Position numbers and translations under genes: made by a program. Positions 24,122 to 32,740 of a stretch of DNA of 49,404 nucleotides are shown one piece after another. This DNA comes from Planctomycetota bacterium (GTDB lineage: Bacteria > Planctomycetota > UBA1135 > GCA-002686595), in the NCBI GenBank assembly GCA_020847695.1, contig JADLBP010000300.1:1-49404 (forward strand), read 5' to 3'. Under the pieces are notes generated by a model. The model made no database searches. It was not told where the DNA came from and saw only the letters and a list, made by a program, of their open reading frames with translations. Numbering within the stretch: the stretch's first letter is position 1; each line of letters begins with the position of its first letter.

Positions 24122-25870
24122 ATGCTCGGGATCGCGCTCCTCGTGGCCTGCGGTGCGTGGCAGGGCTCCGGCGAGGAGCTCGGCGCCGCCTGCGTCGATT
24201 GTCACGGCGAGCTCGTCGAAGCGTGGCGCGCGTCGCCGATGGCGCGCGCGCTGCGGCCGCTCGACGCGTCCGAGCTCGCCGAACTCGCGCCGGTCGCCGA
24301 TCCGCGGACCGGCTTCCGGTACACGCTCGAACGGCGTGGCGAGCGCGGTTTCATCGTCGAGGACTGGGTCGGATCCGACGGTCGCAGCGTCGCGGAGGCG
24401 CGCAACGAGGCCGAGCTCGTGTTCGCGATCGGCGCCGGCGTCGCCGACACGTCGTATGCGGCGCTGCGCGGCGGACGCTGGTGGTTCGCGCCGCTCGAGG
24501 TGCTCTCCGCGACCGCGACCCGGCCGCGCCACGCGGTGCTCGCGCCCGGACAGATGACGACGCCCGGGCTGCGCTTCGACGTCGCGATCTCCGACGAGTG
24601 CCTCGCGTGCCACACCGACGCGCTGCCGCCCGAGCGCTTCCCGTCGAACCTCGCGGCAGGTTCCGCGTGGACGCCGCGCGGGCCCGACTGCTCGCATTGC
24701 CACCCCGCAGCCGCCGCGCACGCCGAGCACCAGAGCTCGAATGCGACCGGGCCCGCCCCGATCGTCGCCGCGGCGTTGCGCACGCCGATCGAGCGCGTGT
24801 CGTCGTGCGCGCGCTGTCACCTGCAGGGCGACGCGCGGGTGCCGCTCGCCAACGATCTGTCGCTCTCGCGCGCGCCCGGCGGCGACCTGCTCGCGAAGCT
24901 CGCGGTCTTCACCGGCTCCGACGCGAACGGCGAGATCCCGTTCGTCTGCCAGACCGAGCGCATGGTCGAGTCGGTGTGCTTCACCGCGTCGCTCGCGCGC
25001 GAGGGGCGAGCGCTGACGTGCGAGACGTGCCACGATCCGCATCGCTCGGTGTTCGAGGCGCGCGAACGCGAGAGCGTGCGGGCGGCGTGCACGCGCTGCC
25101 ACGCGCCCGACGACGCAGCCATGCCCGGGCGCGACACGCCGTGCTCGCAGCCTCTCGCTCGCCGCGCCGAGAAAGCCTGCGTCGATTGCCACGCGCGGCG
25201 CACCGCGCCCTTCGACGTCGCCGATGTCGAGATCTTCGATCACAAGATCGAGCGCAAGCCGCTCGCGCCATCGAAGATCGCGGCGATCCGCATCAAGCAA
25301 GCGCGCAGCGGCGAGCTGAAGCGTTTCCGTTGGCCCGGGCGGCCGGTGCCGCTCGACGGCGATCCCGGGCTCGAGCTGCTCGGCCTGGTCGGCGCGGATC
25401 AGCCGGAGCGCGCGCTCGCGCTGGTCGACTCGAAGCCGGACGCGGCGGTCGAGCGACTCGCGGTCTACCACCACGCGCGCGGGGGACTCTTGGAGTCCGC
25501 GCGGCGCTTCGAGGACGCTCGCAAGGCGTACTTGCGCGCGAAACTGTTCGACGCGGGCTCGGCGGCGACGCGGATCAACCTCGGGCTCGTGCTCGCGCAG
25601 TGCGGGAAGGCGAGCGAAGGTCTCGCCGAGCTCGACGCGGTCGTGCGCGCGCATCCGGCGTCTGACGGCGCGTTGCGCAACCGCGCGTTGGTCAAGCTCG
25701 CGCTCGGCGACACCGCGGGCGCGCGCGCCGATCTCGAGGCCGCGCACGCGCTGCTCGCCGGCGCGGTGACCGCGCGCGGGCTCGCCGAGCTCGCGCGCCG
25801 CGAGAACGACCGCGCCGCGTACGAGCGTTGGCTCGCCGCGGCGCGTGCGTTGGATCCGAACGGTCGCTGA
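24122..25870 (+). CDS. Seven-haem c-type cytochrome with TPR-like C-terminal domain
   Basis: 582 residues from ATG 24122. A very short hydrophobic N-terminus (LGIALLVACGAWQGSG) may be a signal peptide; LVAC is lipobox-like. Seven CXXCH haem sites begin at C24, C160, C190, C229, C300, C323 and C353. CETCHDPH and CVDCHARR are typical of cytochrome c554/NrfB-like multihaem proteins, which move electrons outside the cytoplasmic membrane. From about residue 430 tandem helices such as FEDARKAYLRAKLFDAGSAATRINLGLVLAQCGKASEGLAELD and RNRALVKLALGDTAGARADLEAA indicate TPR repeats for protein contact. No quinol oxidase or reductase gene is adjacent. It ends directly against the stop of a convergent gene. 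Confidence 0.88.
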   Translation: MLGIALLVACGAWQGSGEELGAACVDCHGELVEAWRASPMARALRPLDASELAELAPVADPRTGFRYTLERRGERGFIVEDWVGSDGRSVAEARNEAELVFAIGAGVADTSYAALRGGRWWFAPLEVLSATATRPRHAVLAPGQMTTPGLRFDVAISDECLACHTDALPPERFPSNLAAGSAWTPRGPDCSHCHPAAAAHAEHQSSNATGPAPIVAAALRTPIERVSSCARCHLQGDARVPLANDLSLSRAPGGDLLAKLAVFTGSDANGEIPFVCQTERMVESVCFTASLAREGRALTCETCHDPHRSVFEARERESVRAACTRCHAPDDAAMPGRDTPCSQPLARRAEKACVDCHARRTAPFDVADVEIFDHKIERKPLAPSKIAAIRIKQARSGELKRFRWPGRPVPLDGDPGLELLGLVGADQPERALALVDSKPDAAVERLAVYHHARGGLLESARRFEDARKAYLRAKLFDAGSAATRINLGLVLAQCGKASEGLAELDAVVRAHPASDGALRNRALVKLALGDTAGARADLEAAHALLAGAVTARGLAELARRENDRAAYERWLAAARALDPNGR

Positions 25871-27574
25871 TCAGGGCCCGACCACGAAGCGCAAGCCGTC
25901 CGAGAGGCTGACGGCGTTGGGCTTCGCGTAACCGGGGTCGCGGCTCCACACCTGCGCGAACACCTCGGTGCCCGCGGGCACGCCTTGAGCGGCGAGGTAG
26001 GCCGGCGAGAAAGCGAATTCGAGGCTGCCGGAGCAGTCGACCGCCGGGTCGCCGCCGGTCGACACCGCGCGCGTGCGCGCGATCGGCGCCGCGACGCACA
26101 ACAGCCCGCCCGCGAACGGCGTCGCCGCGCGCGTGCGGCTCCAGATCAGCATGCCCATCTTCTCGGGCAACAGCAGCGACGCGCGGACTCGGAAGTGGTC
26201 GAACCCGCCCGCCGCCGGAGCGCCGATCGACGACAGCGACGGTTGGCAGAACTGCGAGTTGTATTTCGCCGTGCAGTAGTTCGCGATCTCGCAGTGCGCG
26301 TCGCGGACGAAGACGTCGGTGACGCCGTCGCCCTTCTCGGGCACGAGCTTCGCCCCGCTGGTCAGCGTGATCGCGCGGCCGAAATCGGAGATCGAGGCGC
26401 CGCCGCACCACTTGTTGGCCTGCGTGCCGTCGCTCTTCAAGCTGACGAGCTGCGTCGTGCCCGCCGCGAAGTCGCGCAGGAAGGCGTCGAGCTCCACGTC
26501 GGTGTCGAGCGGCCAGAGGTTGGTCGCGTCGGTCGAGAAGACCGCGTAGCCGCCGTCGGGCGACAGCGAGACCGTCGAGATCGGCCGGTTCGAGAGCAAG
26601 CCGTTCGAATCGAGGCCGACGAGCTCGGTCGTGCCGGTCGCGAGATCGTGCACGTAGGCGTCCATCCACGTGTTGGTGTCCTGCGGATGCAGGTTCGTCG
26701 ACGTCGTGAGGAACGCGACGCGCTTGCCGTCGGCGCTCAGCGACGGCTCGTTCGAGGCGTAGTTGCCCTTGATGCCGAGCGAGGAGACGCTCGCCAACGC
26801 CAGCGTGTCGGTCGCGCGGTCGAACACGAAGACGTCGGTCCAGGTGTCGGGGTCTTCGGGCAGCAGGTTCGACGCCGCGCTCTGGAACGCGACGTAGCGG
26901 CCGTCCTCGGAGATCGCGGGCAGGCTGCTCGAGCCGTTGCCCGACGCACCGCTCGGCGTGTGGCTCGCGAGCACCGTCGCGCCCGTGACGAGGTCGCGCA
27001 CGTACACCGCGTGCCAGCCGCTGACCGGCGTCGACACCAGGTTGCTTGCGCCGCTCGCGAACGCGACGTAGCGCCCGTCGCCCGAGATCACCGCGCTCGT
27101 CGAATCCGCGTTCGCGGGCGCGCCTCCGACGCCGACGCTGACGAGCTGGGTCGTCCCCGTCGCGCGGTCGTGGACGAACACGTCGGAGTGACCATTGGTG
27201 TCGGCGGCGACCAGGTCGCTCGCCGTGCTCGTGAACACGACGAACCGCGCGTCGGTCGAGAGCGACGGTCCCTGGCTCTGTCCGTTGCCCGGGACGCCCT
27301 GGGGATTCAGCGACGCGCACGTCGTCGTGCTCGTCGTGCGATCGTGGACGAAGATGTCGAGCGCGTTGTTGGCGTCGAGGAGCGCGAGGTTCCACGCGAA
27401 GCTCTCGAACGCGACGTACCGTCCGTCGCGCGAAACCTGGCTCGTTCCGGAGTACCAGTTCGCGGCGGTGCCTTGCGAGTCGACGCTGACGCGCGTCGTG
27501 CATTGCGCGCTCGCGAGGTCGGCGGACGACGCGAGGACGCAGGTGAGGAGGCTGAACAGTCCGAGGGTATTCAT
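25871..27574 (-). CDS. Secreted PD40 beta-propeller protein with planctomycete-type C-terminal domain
   Basis: 567 residues. Signal peptide at residues 1-23 (MNTLGLFSLLTCVLASSADL..ASA-Q). About seven PD40/WD40-like repeats follow (30-410), each with the pattern S-x-DGRYVAF-x-S-x-A-S-NL, DTN, DVFVHDRATGTT, LVS, which form a propeller. From about residue 430 a separate domain has conserved YC, CQP, FRV, GGLLCV, a P-I-x-RT motif, DCSG, and EVFAQVWSRDP, ending SLSDGLRFVVGP. The same domain is found in the protein at 35943-36974. The function is unknown; an extracellular scaffold or binding role is inferred. The upstream TAAGGAACC may act as ribosome-binding site. Confidence 0.85.
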   Translation of the reverse strand: MNTLGLFSLLTCVLASSADLASAQCTTRVSVDSQGTAANWYSGTSQVSRDGRYVAFESFAWNLALLDANNALDIFVHDRTTSTTTCASLNPQGVPGNGQSQGPSLSTDARFVVFTSTASDLVAADTNGHSDVFVHDRATGTTQLVSVGVGGAPANADSTSAVISGDGRYVAFASGASNLVSTPVSGWHAVYVRDLVTGATVLASHTPSGASGNGSSSLPAISEDGRYVAFQSAASNLLPEDPDTWTDVFVFDRATDTLALASVSSLGIKGNYASNEPSLSADGKRVAFLTTSTNLHPQDTNTWMDAYVHDLATGTTELVGLDSNGLLSNRPISTVSLSPDGGYAVFSTDATNLWPLDTDVELDAFLRDFAAGTTQLVSLKSDGTQANKWCGGASISDFGRAITLTSGAKLVPEKGDGVTDVFVRDAHCEIANYCTAKYNSQFCQPSLSSIGAPAAGGFDHFRVRASLLLPEKMGMLIWSRTRAATPFAGGLLCVAAPIARTRAVSTGGDPAVDCSGSLEFAFSPAYLAAQGVPAGTEVFAQVWSRDPGYAKPNAVSLSDGLRFVVGP

Positions 27575-27958
27575 GGGTGGGTTCCTTAGGGTGAGGTTCG
27601 AGCGAGGAACGCGCTAGCCCTCCGCTGCACCTGGGTCTCCGCGACGCCCGGCGCCGCGCGGCGCGCGTCGGTGGCTCGGCGAGCGAGAGCGAACGATCGA
27701 CGAGCTCGCGGTCGCCGCGCGAGAGCTCGCGATGGCGCTCGCGTGCCTGCCGCGCCGTGGCGTGAGCGAGCGAGGCGAGCGCCGTCGCTCAGCGCTGGCC
27801 CGCGCGCGCCCCAGAGCCGCGTTCGCGCCGTTCGAGCGCGTGCGCGCTCGCACCCTCGCTGAATCGGCGGTCGAGCGACCGCGCGAGGGCGCACGCTCGG
27901 TTCGCGCCGCGCGAAATCGTGTAAGAAATCGTCGTACGAACGCGCAGCGAGCGCCGCG
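27575..27958. other. 384-bp intergenic region between two exported-protein genes
   Basis: No gene is supported; open frames are Arg/Ala/Ser-rich. It must hold the end of the 27959-30676 transcript and the promoter of the PD40 gene. A TTCTTAC/ACGATTT stretch on the minus strand near 27922-27940 is unusually AT-rich for this window and could be part of a promoter, but I cannot place -35 and -10 elements. Confidence 0.4.
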
Positions 27959-30676
27959 TCACGGTCGCACGGTGATCCGCAGCGTGTTCGAGCGCGCGAG
28001 CCCGCCCGGCGCGCACGGATCGACGAAGTAGGCGCGGGCGAAGAGCTCGACGCCGACCAGGCTCGGATCGCTCGGCAGCGCGCGCGCGGCGTATGCGAAG
28101 CCGTGCGCATCGGCGTGCAGCGTCGAGCCGTGCAACAGCGAGCCGATCGAGATCGGACCCGACGCCGAGCCGTAGCCGAGCACGACGCGGCCGCCGGCGA
28201 AGGGCTCGGCGCCGTGCGCGACGATCGCGAAGAGCGCGTTGCCGAGCTCGGGCTCGCCGTTGGCGAACACTTGCACGCCTCCGGAGCACGCCGCGGTCGC
28301 GCCGCCGAGATCGACCACGCCCTCGTCGCCGTCGGGCACGCCGTCGAGGTCTCGATCGGTTCCCAGACGGCGGCCGGAGAGCAACGGCACGCCGAGCAAC
28401 GTCCACGTCGCCTGTCCGCCGAGCGCTTGCGACTTCAGCTCGGCGAGCGTGAACGGTCCGACGCCGCTCTTGTCGCTGATGTAGCGTCCGGTCGCGACGA
28501 TGAAGCGCAGGCCGCGCTGCGAGCCTTGGTACGAGCCGCGCGCGACCAGTTCGCAGTTGCCGAGCACCGCTTGCGCTTCGAGCAGCGCGCAGTCGGCGGC
28601 CGCCGACGAGCCTCCGGCGCTGGTCGAGTCGAGCGTGACTTGGTACCCGACGGTCGGCGCCTCGCCGGTGTCGAATGCGAGGAGGAACTCGACGAGATCG
28701 TCCTTGGTGTCCGCGGGCCAGATGTCGAACACCGGTTGCGCGAGGAACGACGTCAACGTCGGCTGCACGCCGTCGTGCGTGAAGCCGAAGCCCGCACGAC
28801 CCGCGCTCGTGCCGCTCGGCATCCCGACGCGCCGATAGAGGTTGCGCAGGTGCGGGATCTTCATCTGCTGCGGCTCCTGCAGCACGTTGGCCGGGATGAT
28901 CAGGCCGTTGGTGCCCGAGGGCAACGCATGGCACGACGAGCACGAGCCCGCGCCCGTGATCATGAAGTGGAACGCGGCGAGCCCGGCCGCCTGGTTCGCG
29001 CCGGCGGGCGTCGTCTCGAGCGTCCGATCGAGCCTCTGGTTCGGGTTCGGCGGGAACCGGGTCGCGATCAGGAAGTCGAACAGCAACCCGAGGTCGCTCG
29101 TGCCCAGCGGCGTGCCGCCCATCAAGCTCGCGAACGCGCCGTTGAACGCGAGCAGGTTCTCGCGATCGCCGCGCCAGTGGAACGGCGGCACGTCGAGCCC
29201 GCGCAAGCTCTGCGTCGTCATCGCGCCCTTCATCGGGTGCATCGGGACCGCGGCGGGTTGGTTCGGCGGCGGCTGGATCATGTCTGCGCCCGGATCGCCG
29301 AGGTCCCACGCGAGCCCGTCGACGTCGCCGTCGACGTGACACGCCGCGCACGAGAACGTCCCGTTGCCCGAGAGTTTCGCGTCGTAGAGGAAGCGCCGAC
29401 CGAGCGACACGTTCGCCGGCAACGGATCGTGCGCAAGCGGCTGCTCCGAGAGCTTGACCCAGGCTTGCGTGTCGAGCACGGCGAGCGAGCTCGAGAGGCG
29501 GTTCAACACGTACAGTCGCGGCTCGCTCGGGTGCAGCGCGAGCGCGCGCGGCCCGCGCTTCGACTTCGGATCGACCAGCGAGCCCGGCGTGTCGCCGACT
29601 TCGATCCGCGCGACGATCGAGCCGCCGAGCGTCAGCACTCCGATGCGATCGGTGCCCTGCGCGGCGACGTAGAGCCGTCCGGCGGCGGCGTCGAGCGCGA
29701 GCGCGGTCGGCTCCGCGAGCGCCGTCGCGAGCGCCGACGGATTCGGGAGCTGCGCGTAGTTCACGCCGGGGTTGAGCTCGAAGAAACTCTTGGTCGGCGC
29801 GCTCGTCGCGACCAACCGCGTGACCCGGCTGTCGATCGCGTGGCCGCGCAGATTGGGCTCGAACCGGACGAGGTTGCGCGCGTCGGTGCCGGCGATGAAG
29901 AGCTCGTTGGTGCTCGGATGCGCGACCACGTCGAAGAGGTGGGTGCCGAGCGCGCCGAAACTGCGCGTGATCGCGAGCGTCGTCGCATCGAGCTCGAAGA
30001 CGTCCTGGTCGGGCAGCGACCACGTGACGACGCTCGACCATGCGGGATCGTCCTCGGCGACGACCACCGCCTGCTGGGGCGCGGGCGGTAGGTTCGGATT
30101 GGTCGGCAGCGGCGGCGTCGGCGCGCTCTGGAACGGCACGACCGTCGTGTCGTTGCCGGAGCGCTGCGAGAGCACGTACACCGAGTTCCCGCGGACCGCG
30201 AGCGCGCGCGGATCCTTGGCCGGGATCGCGACCTTGCCGACGAACGCGCGCGTCGTCGCGTCGAAGACGTGCACCTCGTCCTTCGCGGCGGCGGTGACGA
30301 ACGCGCGGCCGGCGGCGAACGCGACGTCGGACGGCTCGTCGACGACTCGCAGCGTCGCGACGACCGCGCCGAGCTCGATCGAGACGATGCTGACCGAATC
30401 GGAGAGCGCGTTCGCGACCCAGACTTCGTCAGCGGTGCGCACGGCGACCGAGACGGGCTCGAGCCCGACCGGGATGTCGCGGATCAGCACCGGCCGATCA
30501 GCGTCCGCGAGGCTGTAGACCTCGAGCCGCGCGTCGGCGGTGTTGCAGACGAAGAGCCGCGTGCCGTCGGCGGTCACCCGCAGCGGGTGGACCTGCGCGC
30601 CTTCGAAATGGACGTAGCTCGCCTGCGCGGCCGCCGGGGCGGCGAGGAGAGCGAGTAGGAGCGTCTGCCAACGCAT
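27959..30676 (-). CDS. Secreted YVTN-type beta-propeller/dihaem cytochrome c protein
   Basis: 905 residues from ATG 30676. Signal peptide MRWQTLLLALLAAPAAAQA. Residues about 25-400 contain propeller repeats of the YVTN type (TRLFVCNTADARLEVYSL, DEVWVANALSDSVSIVS, RLYVAAQGTDRIGVL, PRLYVLNRLSSSLAVLD). The haem-binding part follows: LFYDAKLS-like RRFLYDAKLSGNGTFSCAACH (C443-H447) and GAGSCSSCH (C579-H583), with MKGAMTTQSLRGLD and HWRGDR as in MauG/dihaem-peroxidase relatives. The last 110 residues form another beta domain ending DPCAPGGLARSNTLRITVRP. An extracytoplasmic redox or binding role is inferred; the substrate is unknown. Confidence 0.85.
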   Translation of the reverse strand: MRWQTLLLALLAAPAAAQASYVHFEGAQVHPLRVTADGTRLFVCNTADARLEVYSLADADRPVLIRDIPVGLEPVSVAVRTADEVWVANALSDSVSIVSIELGAVVATLRVVDEPSDVAFAAGRAFVTAAAKDEVHVFDATTRAFVGKVAIPAKDPRALAVRGNSVYVLSQRSGNDTTVVPFQSAPTPPLPTNPNLPPAPQQAVVVAEDDPAWSSVVTWSLPDQDVFELDATTLAITRSFGALGTHLFDVVAHPSTNELFIAGTDARNLVRFEPNLRGHAIDSRVTRLVATSAPTKSFFELNPGVNYAQLPNPSALATALAEPTALALDAAAGRLYVAAQGTDRIGVLTLGGSIVARIEVGDTPGSLVDPKSKRGPRALALHPSEPRLYVLNRLSSSLAVLDTQAWVKLSEQPLAHDPLPANVSLGRRFLYDAKLSGNGTFSCAACHVDGDVDGLAWDLGDPGADMIQPPPNQPAAVPMHPMKGAMTTQSLRGLDVPPFHWRGDRENLLAFNGAFASLMGGTPLGTSDLGLLFDFLIATRFPPNPNQRLDRTLETTPAGANQAAGLAAFHFMITGAGSCSSCHALPSGTNGLIIPANVLQEPQQMKIPHLRNLYRRVGMPSGTSAGRAGFGFTHDGVQPTLTSFLAQPVFDIWPADTKDDLVEFLLAFDTGEAPTVGYQVTLDSTSAGGSSAAADCALLEAQAVLGNCELVARGSYQGSQRGLRFIVATGRYISDKSGVGPFTLAELKSQALGGQATWTLLGVPLLSGRRLGTDRDLDGVPDGDEGVVDLGGATAACSGGVQVFANGEPELGNALFAIVAHGAEPFAGGRVVLGYGSASGPISIGSLLHGSTLHADAHGFAYAARALPSDPSLVGVELFARAYFVDPCAPGGLARSNTLRITVRP

Positions 30677-30896
30677 GATCGGAACCGGAGGTGGGTTCGG
30701 GGCCGCGAGCTCGCCGAAGCACCGCACACGCTACCACCGACGCGCGATTCCGGGAACGCGAGCGACGCGCCGCTCTTCGTCGCGCGTTTTCGTCGCGCGA
30801 GCGGGACGCGCGCGACGGCTGCGAATGACGGAACCGTCGAGCTTCCGGCGTAGCACTCGTCCTCGACGAGCTCGCGTCGCGCGAGCCGCCGCTCGC

Positions 30897-30902
30897 TAAA
30901 CT
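30897..30902 (+). promoter_or_regulatory. Candidate -10 element of the SUI1/YciH gene
   Basis: TAAACT, 10 bp before the ATG at 30913. No convincing -35 is seen. A very short or absent 5' leader would result. Confidence 0.4.
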
Positions 30903-30912
30903 GCAGGCGCCG

Positions 30913-31299
30913 ATGAGCTCCGAGGATCGACCGCGCGCCCCGTCCAAGCCGTTGAAGTCGCTCTCCGCGCTGCGCGATGCGCTCGCGGGTGAAGCGCTGC
31001 CGTCGCGGCCCGAGCGCGAGATCGTTCCCGCGAAGCCGGCGGCGCCGAAGGCGATCACCGCGCAGCTCGTCGTGCGCTTCGAGCGCGCGGGCCGCGGCGG
31101 GAAGACGGTGACGATCGCGGAAGGTCCCGCGCTCGCGGGGCGCAAGCTCGACGAGCTCGCACGCGCCGCGGCGAGAGCGCTCGGTGTCGGCGCGCGCGTC
31201 GAGGCGAGCTCGATCGTCGTGCAAGGCGACCAATGCGAGCGCCTCGCCGCGTGGTTCGCGAAGCAGGGCTACGCCTCGATCACGTTGGGCACGAGGTGA
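30913..31299 (+). CDS. SUI1/eIF1-family translation factor (YciH-like)
   Basis: 128 residues. The basic, flexible N-terminal half (residues 1-48) precedes a SUI1 domain: RFERAGRGGKTVTIAEGPAL (about 56-75), LDELARAAARALGVGARVEASSIVVQGDQCERLAAWFAKQGYASI. The G-R-G-G-K-x-V-T and Q-G-D motifs are diagnostic. Bacterial YciH binds the 30S subunit and resembles eIF1, improving initiation fidelity in vitro. The C-terminus ITLGTR lies inside the first copy of a 24-bp tandem repeat. The gene stands alone between a divergent cytochrome gene and a downstream secreted-protein gene. Confidence 0.88.
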   Translation: MSSEDRPRAPSKPLKSLSALRDALAGEALPSRPEREIVPAKPAAPKAITAQLVVRFERAGRGGKTVTIAEGPALAGRKLDELARAAARALGVGARVEASSIVVQGDQCERLAAWFAKQGYASITLGTR

Positions 31300-31327
31300 T
31301 CGGTCACGTTGGGCACGAAGTGATCGG
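31280..31327 (+). repeat. Tandem 24-bp duplication over the SUI1 gene stop codon
   Basis: TCACGTTGGGCACGAGGTGA plus TCGG (31280-31303) is followed directly by a copy differing at one base (31304-31327). The stop TGA is in copy 1; copy 2 is non-coding. Confidence 0.9.
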
Positions 31328-31504
31328 GCGTGCCTCGCCGTACGCCGAACGACGCAAGGGGCGCCGTACCGTCGACGCGCGACTCTCGGCCTAGTCCTAG
31401 CCGTTCGAGAAGGAGCTCCCGGCGTCGTCGCGCGCTGCGTGCGTTCGCGCGCGAGACGACGCGCCGCGGATCGTTGCTCGGGCTCGACGCCCGGGGAGGT
31501 TCTC

Positions 31505-32728
31505 GTGATCCATTCTCGTTCGTTCTTGCGCATCCTCGCGGTGAGCGCGCTCGCGAGCCCGCTCAGCGCCGTGCAGTGGATCGTCGACGCAGCGGGCGGC
31601 GGCGATTTCCTCGATCTGCCGCCCGCGATCGCGGCGGCCGCGCCCGGTGACGTCCTGCTGGTCGTGCCGGGCGACTACTCGGGCTTCTTGCTCGACAAAG
31701 CGCTGGTCGTGCTCGCGCTCGACGCCGGCGTGCGCGTGACGCCGCTCTCGCCGGGCACCGGATTCGAAGTCCACGGTATCGCGCGACCGGGGCTCGTCGT
31801 GCTCGCGGGTCTCGAGGTGCACGGACTGCTCGGGACGCCCGCGGCGCTGCGGCTCTCGAACTCGTCGGCGACGATCGTGATCGACGGGTTGACGTACACG
31901 ACGGCCGAGCCGCGGTTCCAAGTCGTCGATTGCGCCGACGTGCGTTTGCGCGGTGCGATACTCCACGAGCTGGACGTCGTCGCGTCGCGCGTCGAGCTCT
32001 GTGACAGCGTCGCGTACGGCTTCAAGGGCGCCGACGGAGCGGAGTGGATCCCCGACGGCGAGCCCGGCACCGCGGCCGCGTACGGACACGTCGGTCTCGT
32101 CGATGCCGACCTGCACGTGTATCGCAGCTCGCTCTTCGGCGGCGCCGGCGGCCATGCGTACTCGGAGTTCGCCGTCGGCGGCGCAGGCGGCGCCGGCGTC
32201 GAGCTCGATCCGAACGCGCGGCTGTTGCTCGCCGGTCGTCCGGAGGACGCGATCGTCGGCGGCGCGGGCGGTTGGCCGACGTACACGAACGGCGCGGGTG
32301 TTTCCGGAGGACTCGCGACGCCGAGCGGCTGGGTGCGCGCGTCCGGCGCCAGCGTCAGCTCGTATTGGAACGTCTCGTACGTCGAGTTCCCGACGCCGGC
32401 GGATCCGCTGCTCGCCGTGCTGTCCGACGTGCATGCCGGTCAGACGGCGACGTTCCGCGTGCGCGCCGAACCGGGCGCGACGGTCGACCTGTTGCTCGGA
32501 CGCAATCCGACGGTCGTGCCGCAAGCGCCGTTGCTCGCCGAGGACCTGCTGGTCGTGAAGAACCGGACGTTCCACCTGGGCACGGTCGGGCCGAGCGGGG
32601 TCATCGGCTTCAACTTCCCGGTGCCCGCGACCTTGCCGAGAGGCTTCATGCTCTTCTCCCAGGCGAAAGTGACGTTCTCGGCGACCGACGTGCGCTACTC
32701 GAACTCGGTGCCGGTGGTGGTGCGATGA
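31505..32728 (+). CDS. Secreted right-handed beta-helix-like protein with C-terminal beta domain
   Basis: 407 residues from GTG 31505, preceded by GGGGAGG at 31494-31500. Signal peptide HSRSFLRILAVSALASPLSA-V, cleaved near residue 22. Then IVDAAGGGDFLDLPPAIAAAAPGDVLLVVPGDYSGF, the usual opening of pectin-lyase-like (right-handed beta-helix) proteins, where D-x-x-PPAIAAAAPGD leads into the coils. Later repeats include RSSLFGGAGGHAYSEFAVGGAGGAGVEL, and a C-terminal domain starts near residue 305 (HAGQTATFRVRAEPGATVDLLLGR) and ends YSNSVPVVVR. No catalytic residues can be identified; a carbohydrate-binding or surface role is inferred. Its stop is 12 bp from that of the convergent sigma fusion gene. 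Confidence 0.78.
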   Translation: MIHSRSFLRILAVSALASPLSAVQWIVDAAGGGDFLDLPPAIAAAAPGDVLLVVPGDYSGFLLDKALVVLALDAGVRVTPLSPGTGFEVHGIARPGLVVLAGLEVHGLLGTPAALRLSNSSATIVIDGLTYTTAEPRFQVVDCADVRLRGAILHELDVVASRVELCDSVAYGFKGADGAEWIPDGEPGTAAAYGHVGLVDADLHVYRSSLFGGAGGHAYSEFAVGGAGGAGVELDPNARLLLAGRPEDAIVGGAGGWPTYTNGAGVSGGLATPSGWVRASGASVSSYWNVSYVEFPTPADPLLAVLSDVHAGQTATFRVRAEPGATVDLLLGRNPTVVPQAPLLAEDLLVVKNRTFHLGTVGPSGVIGFNFPVPATLPRGFMLFSQAKVTFSATDVRYSNSVPVVVR

Positions 32729-32740
32729 GCGCGCGGAAGT

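Noticed and set aside
21116-25747. A minus-strand open frame of about 1540 codons
   Set aside because: It crosses the methyltransferase and cytochrome genes in antisense and covers other minus genes in a different frame; no domain is recognisable.
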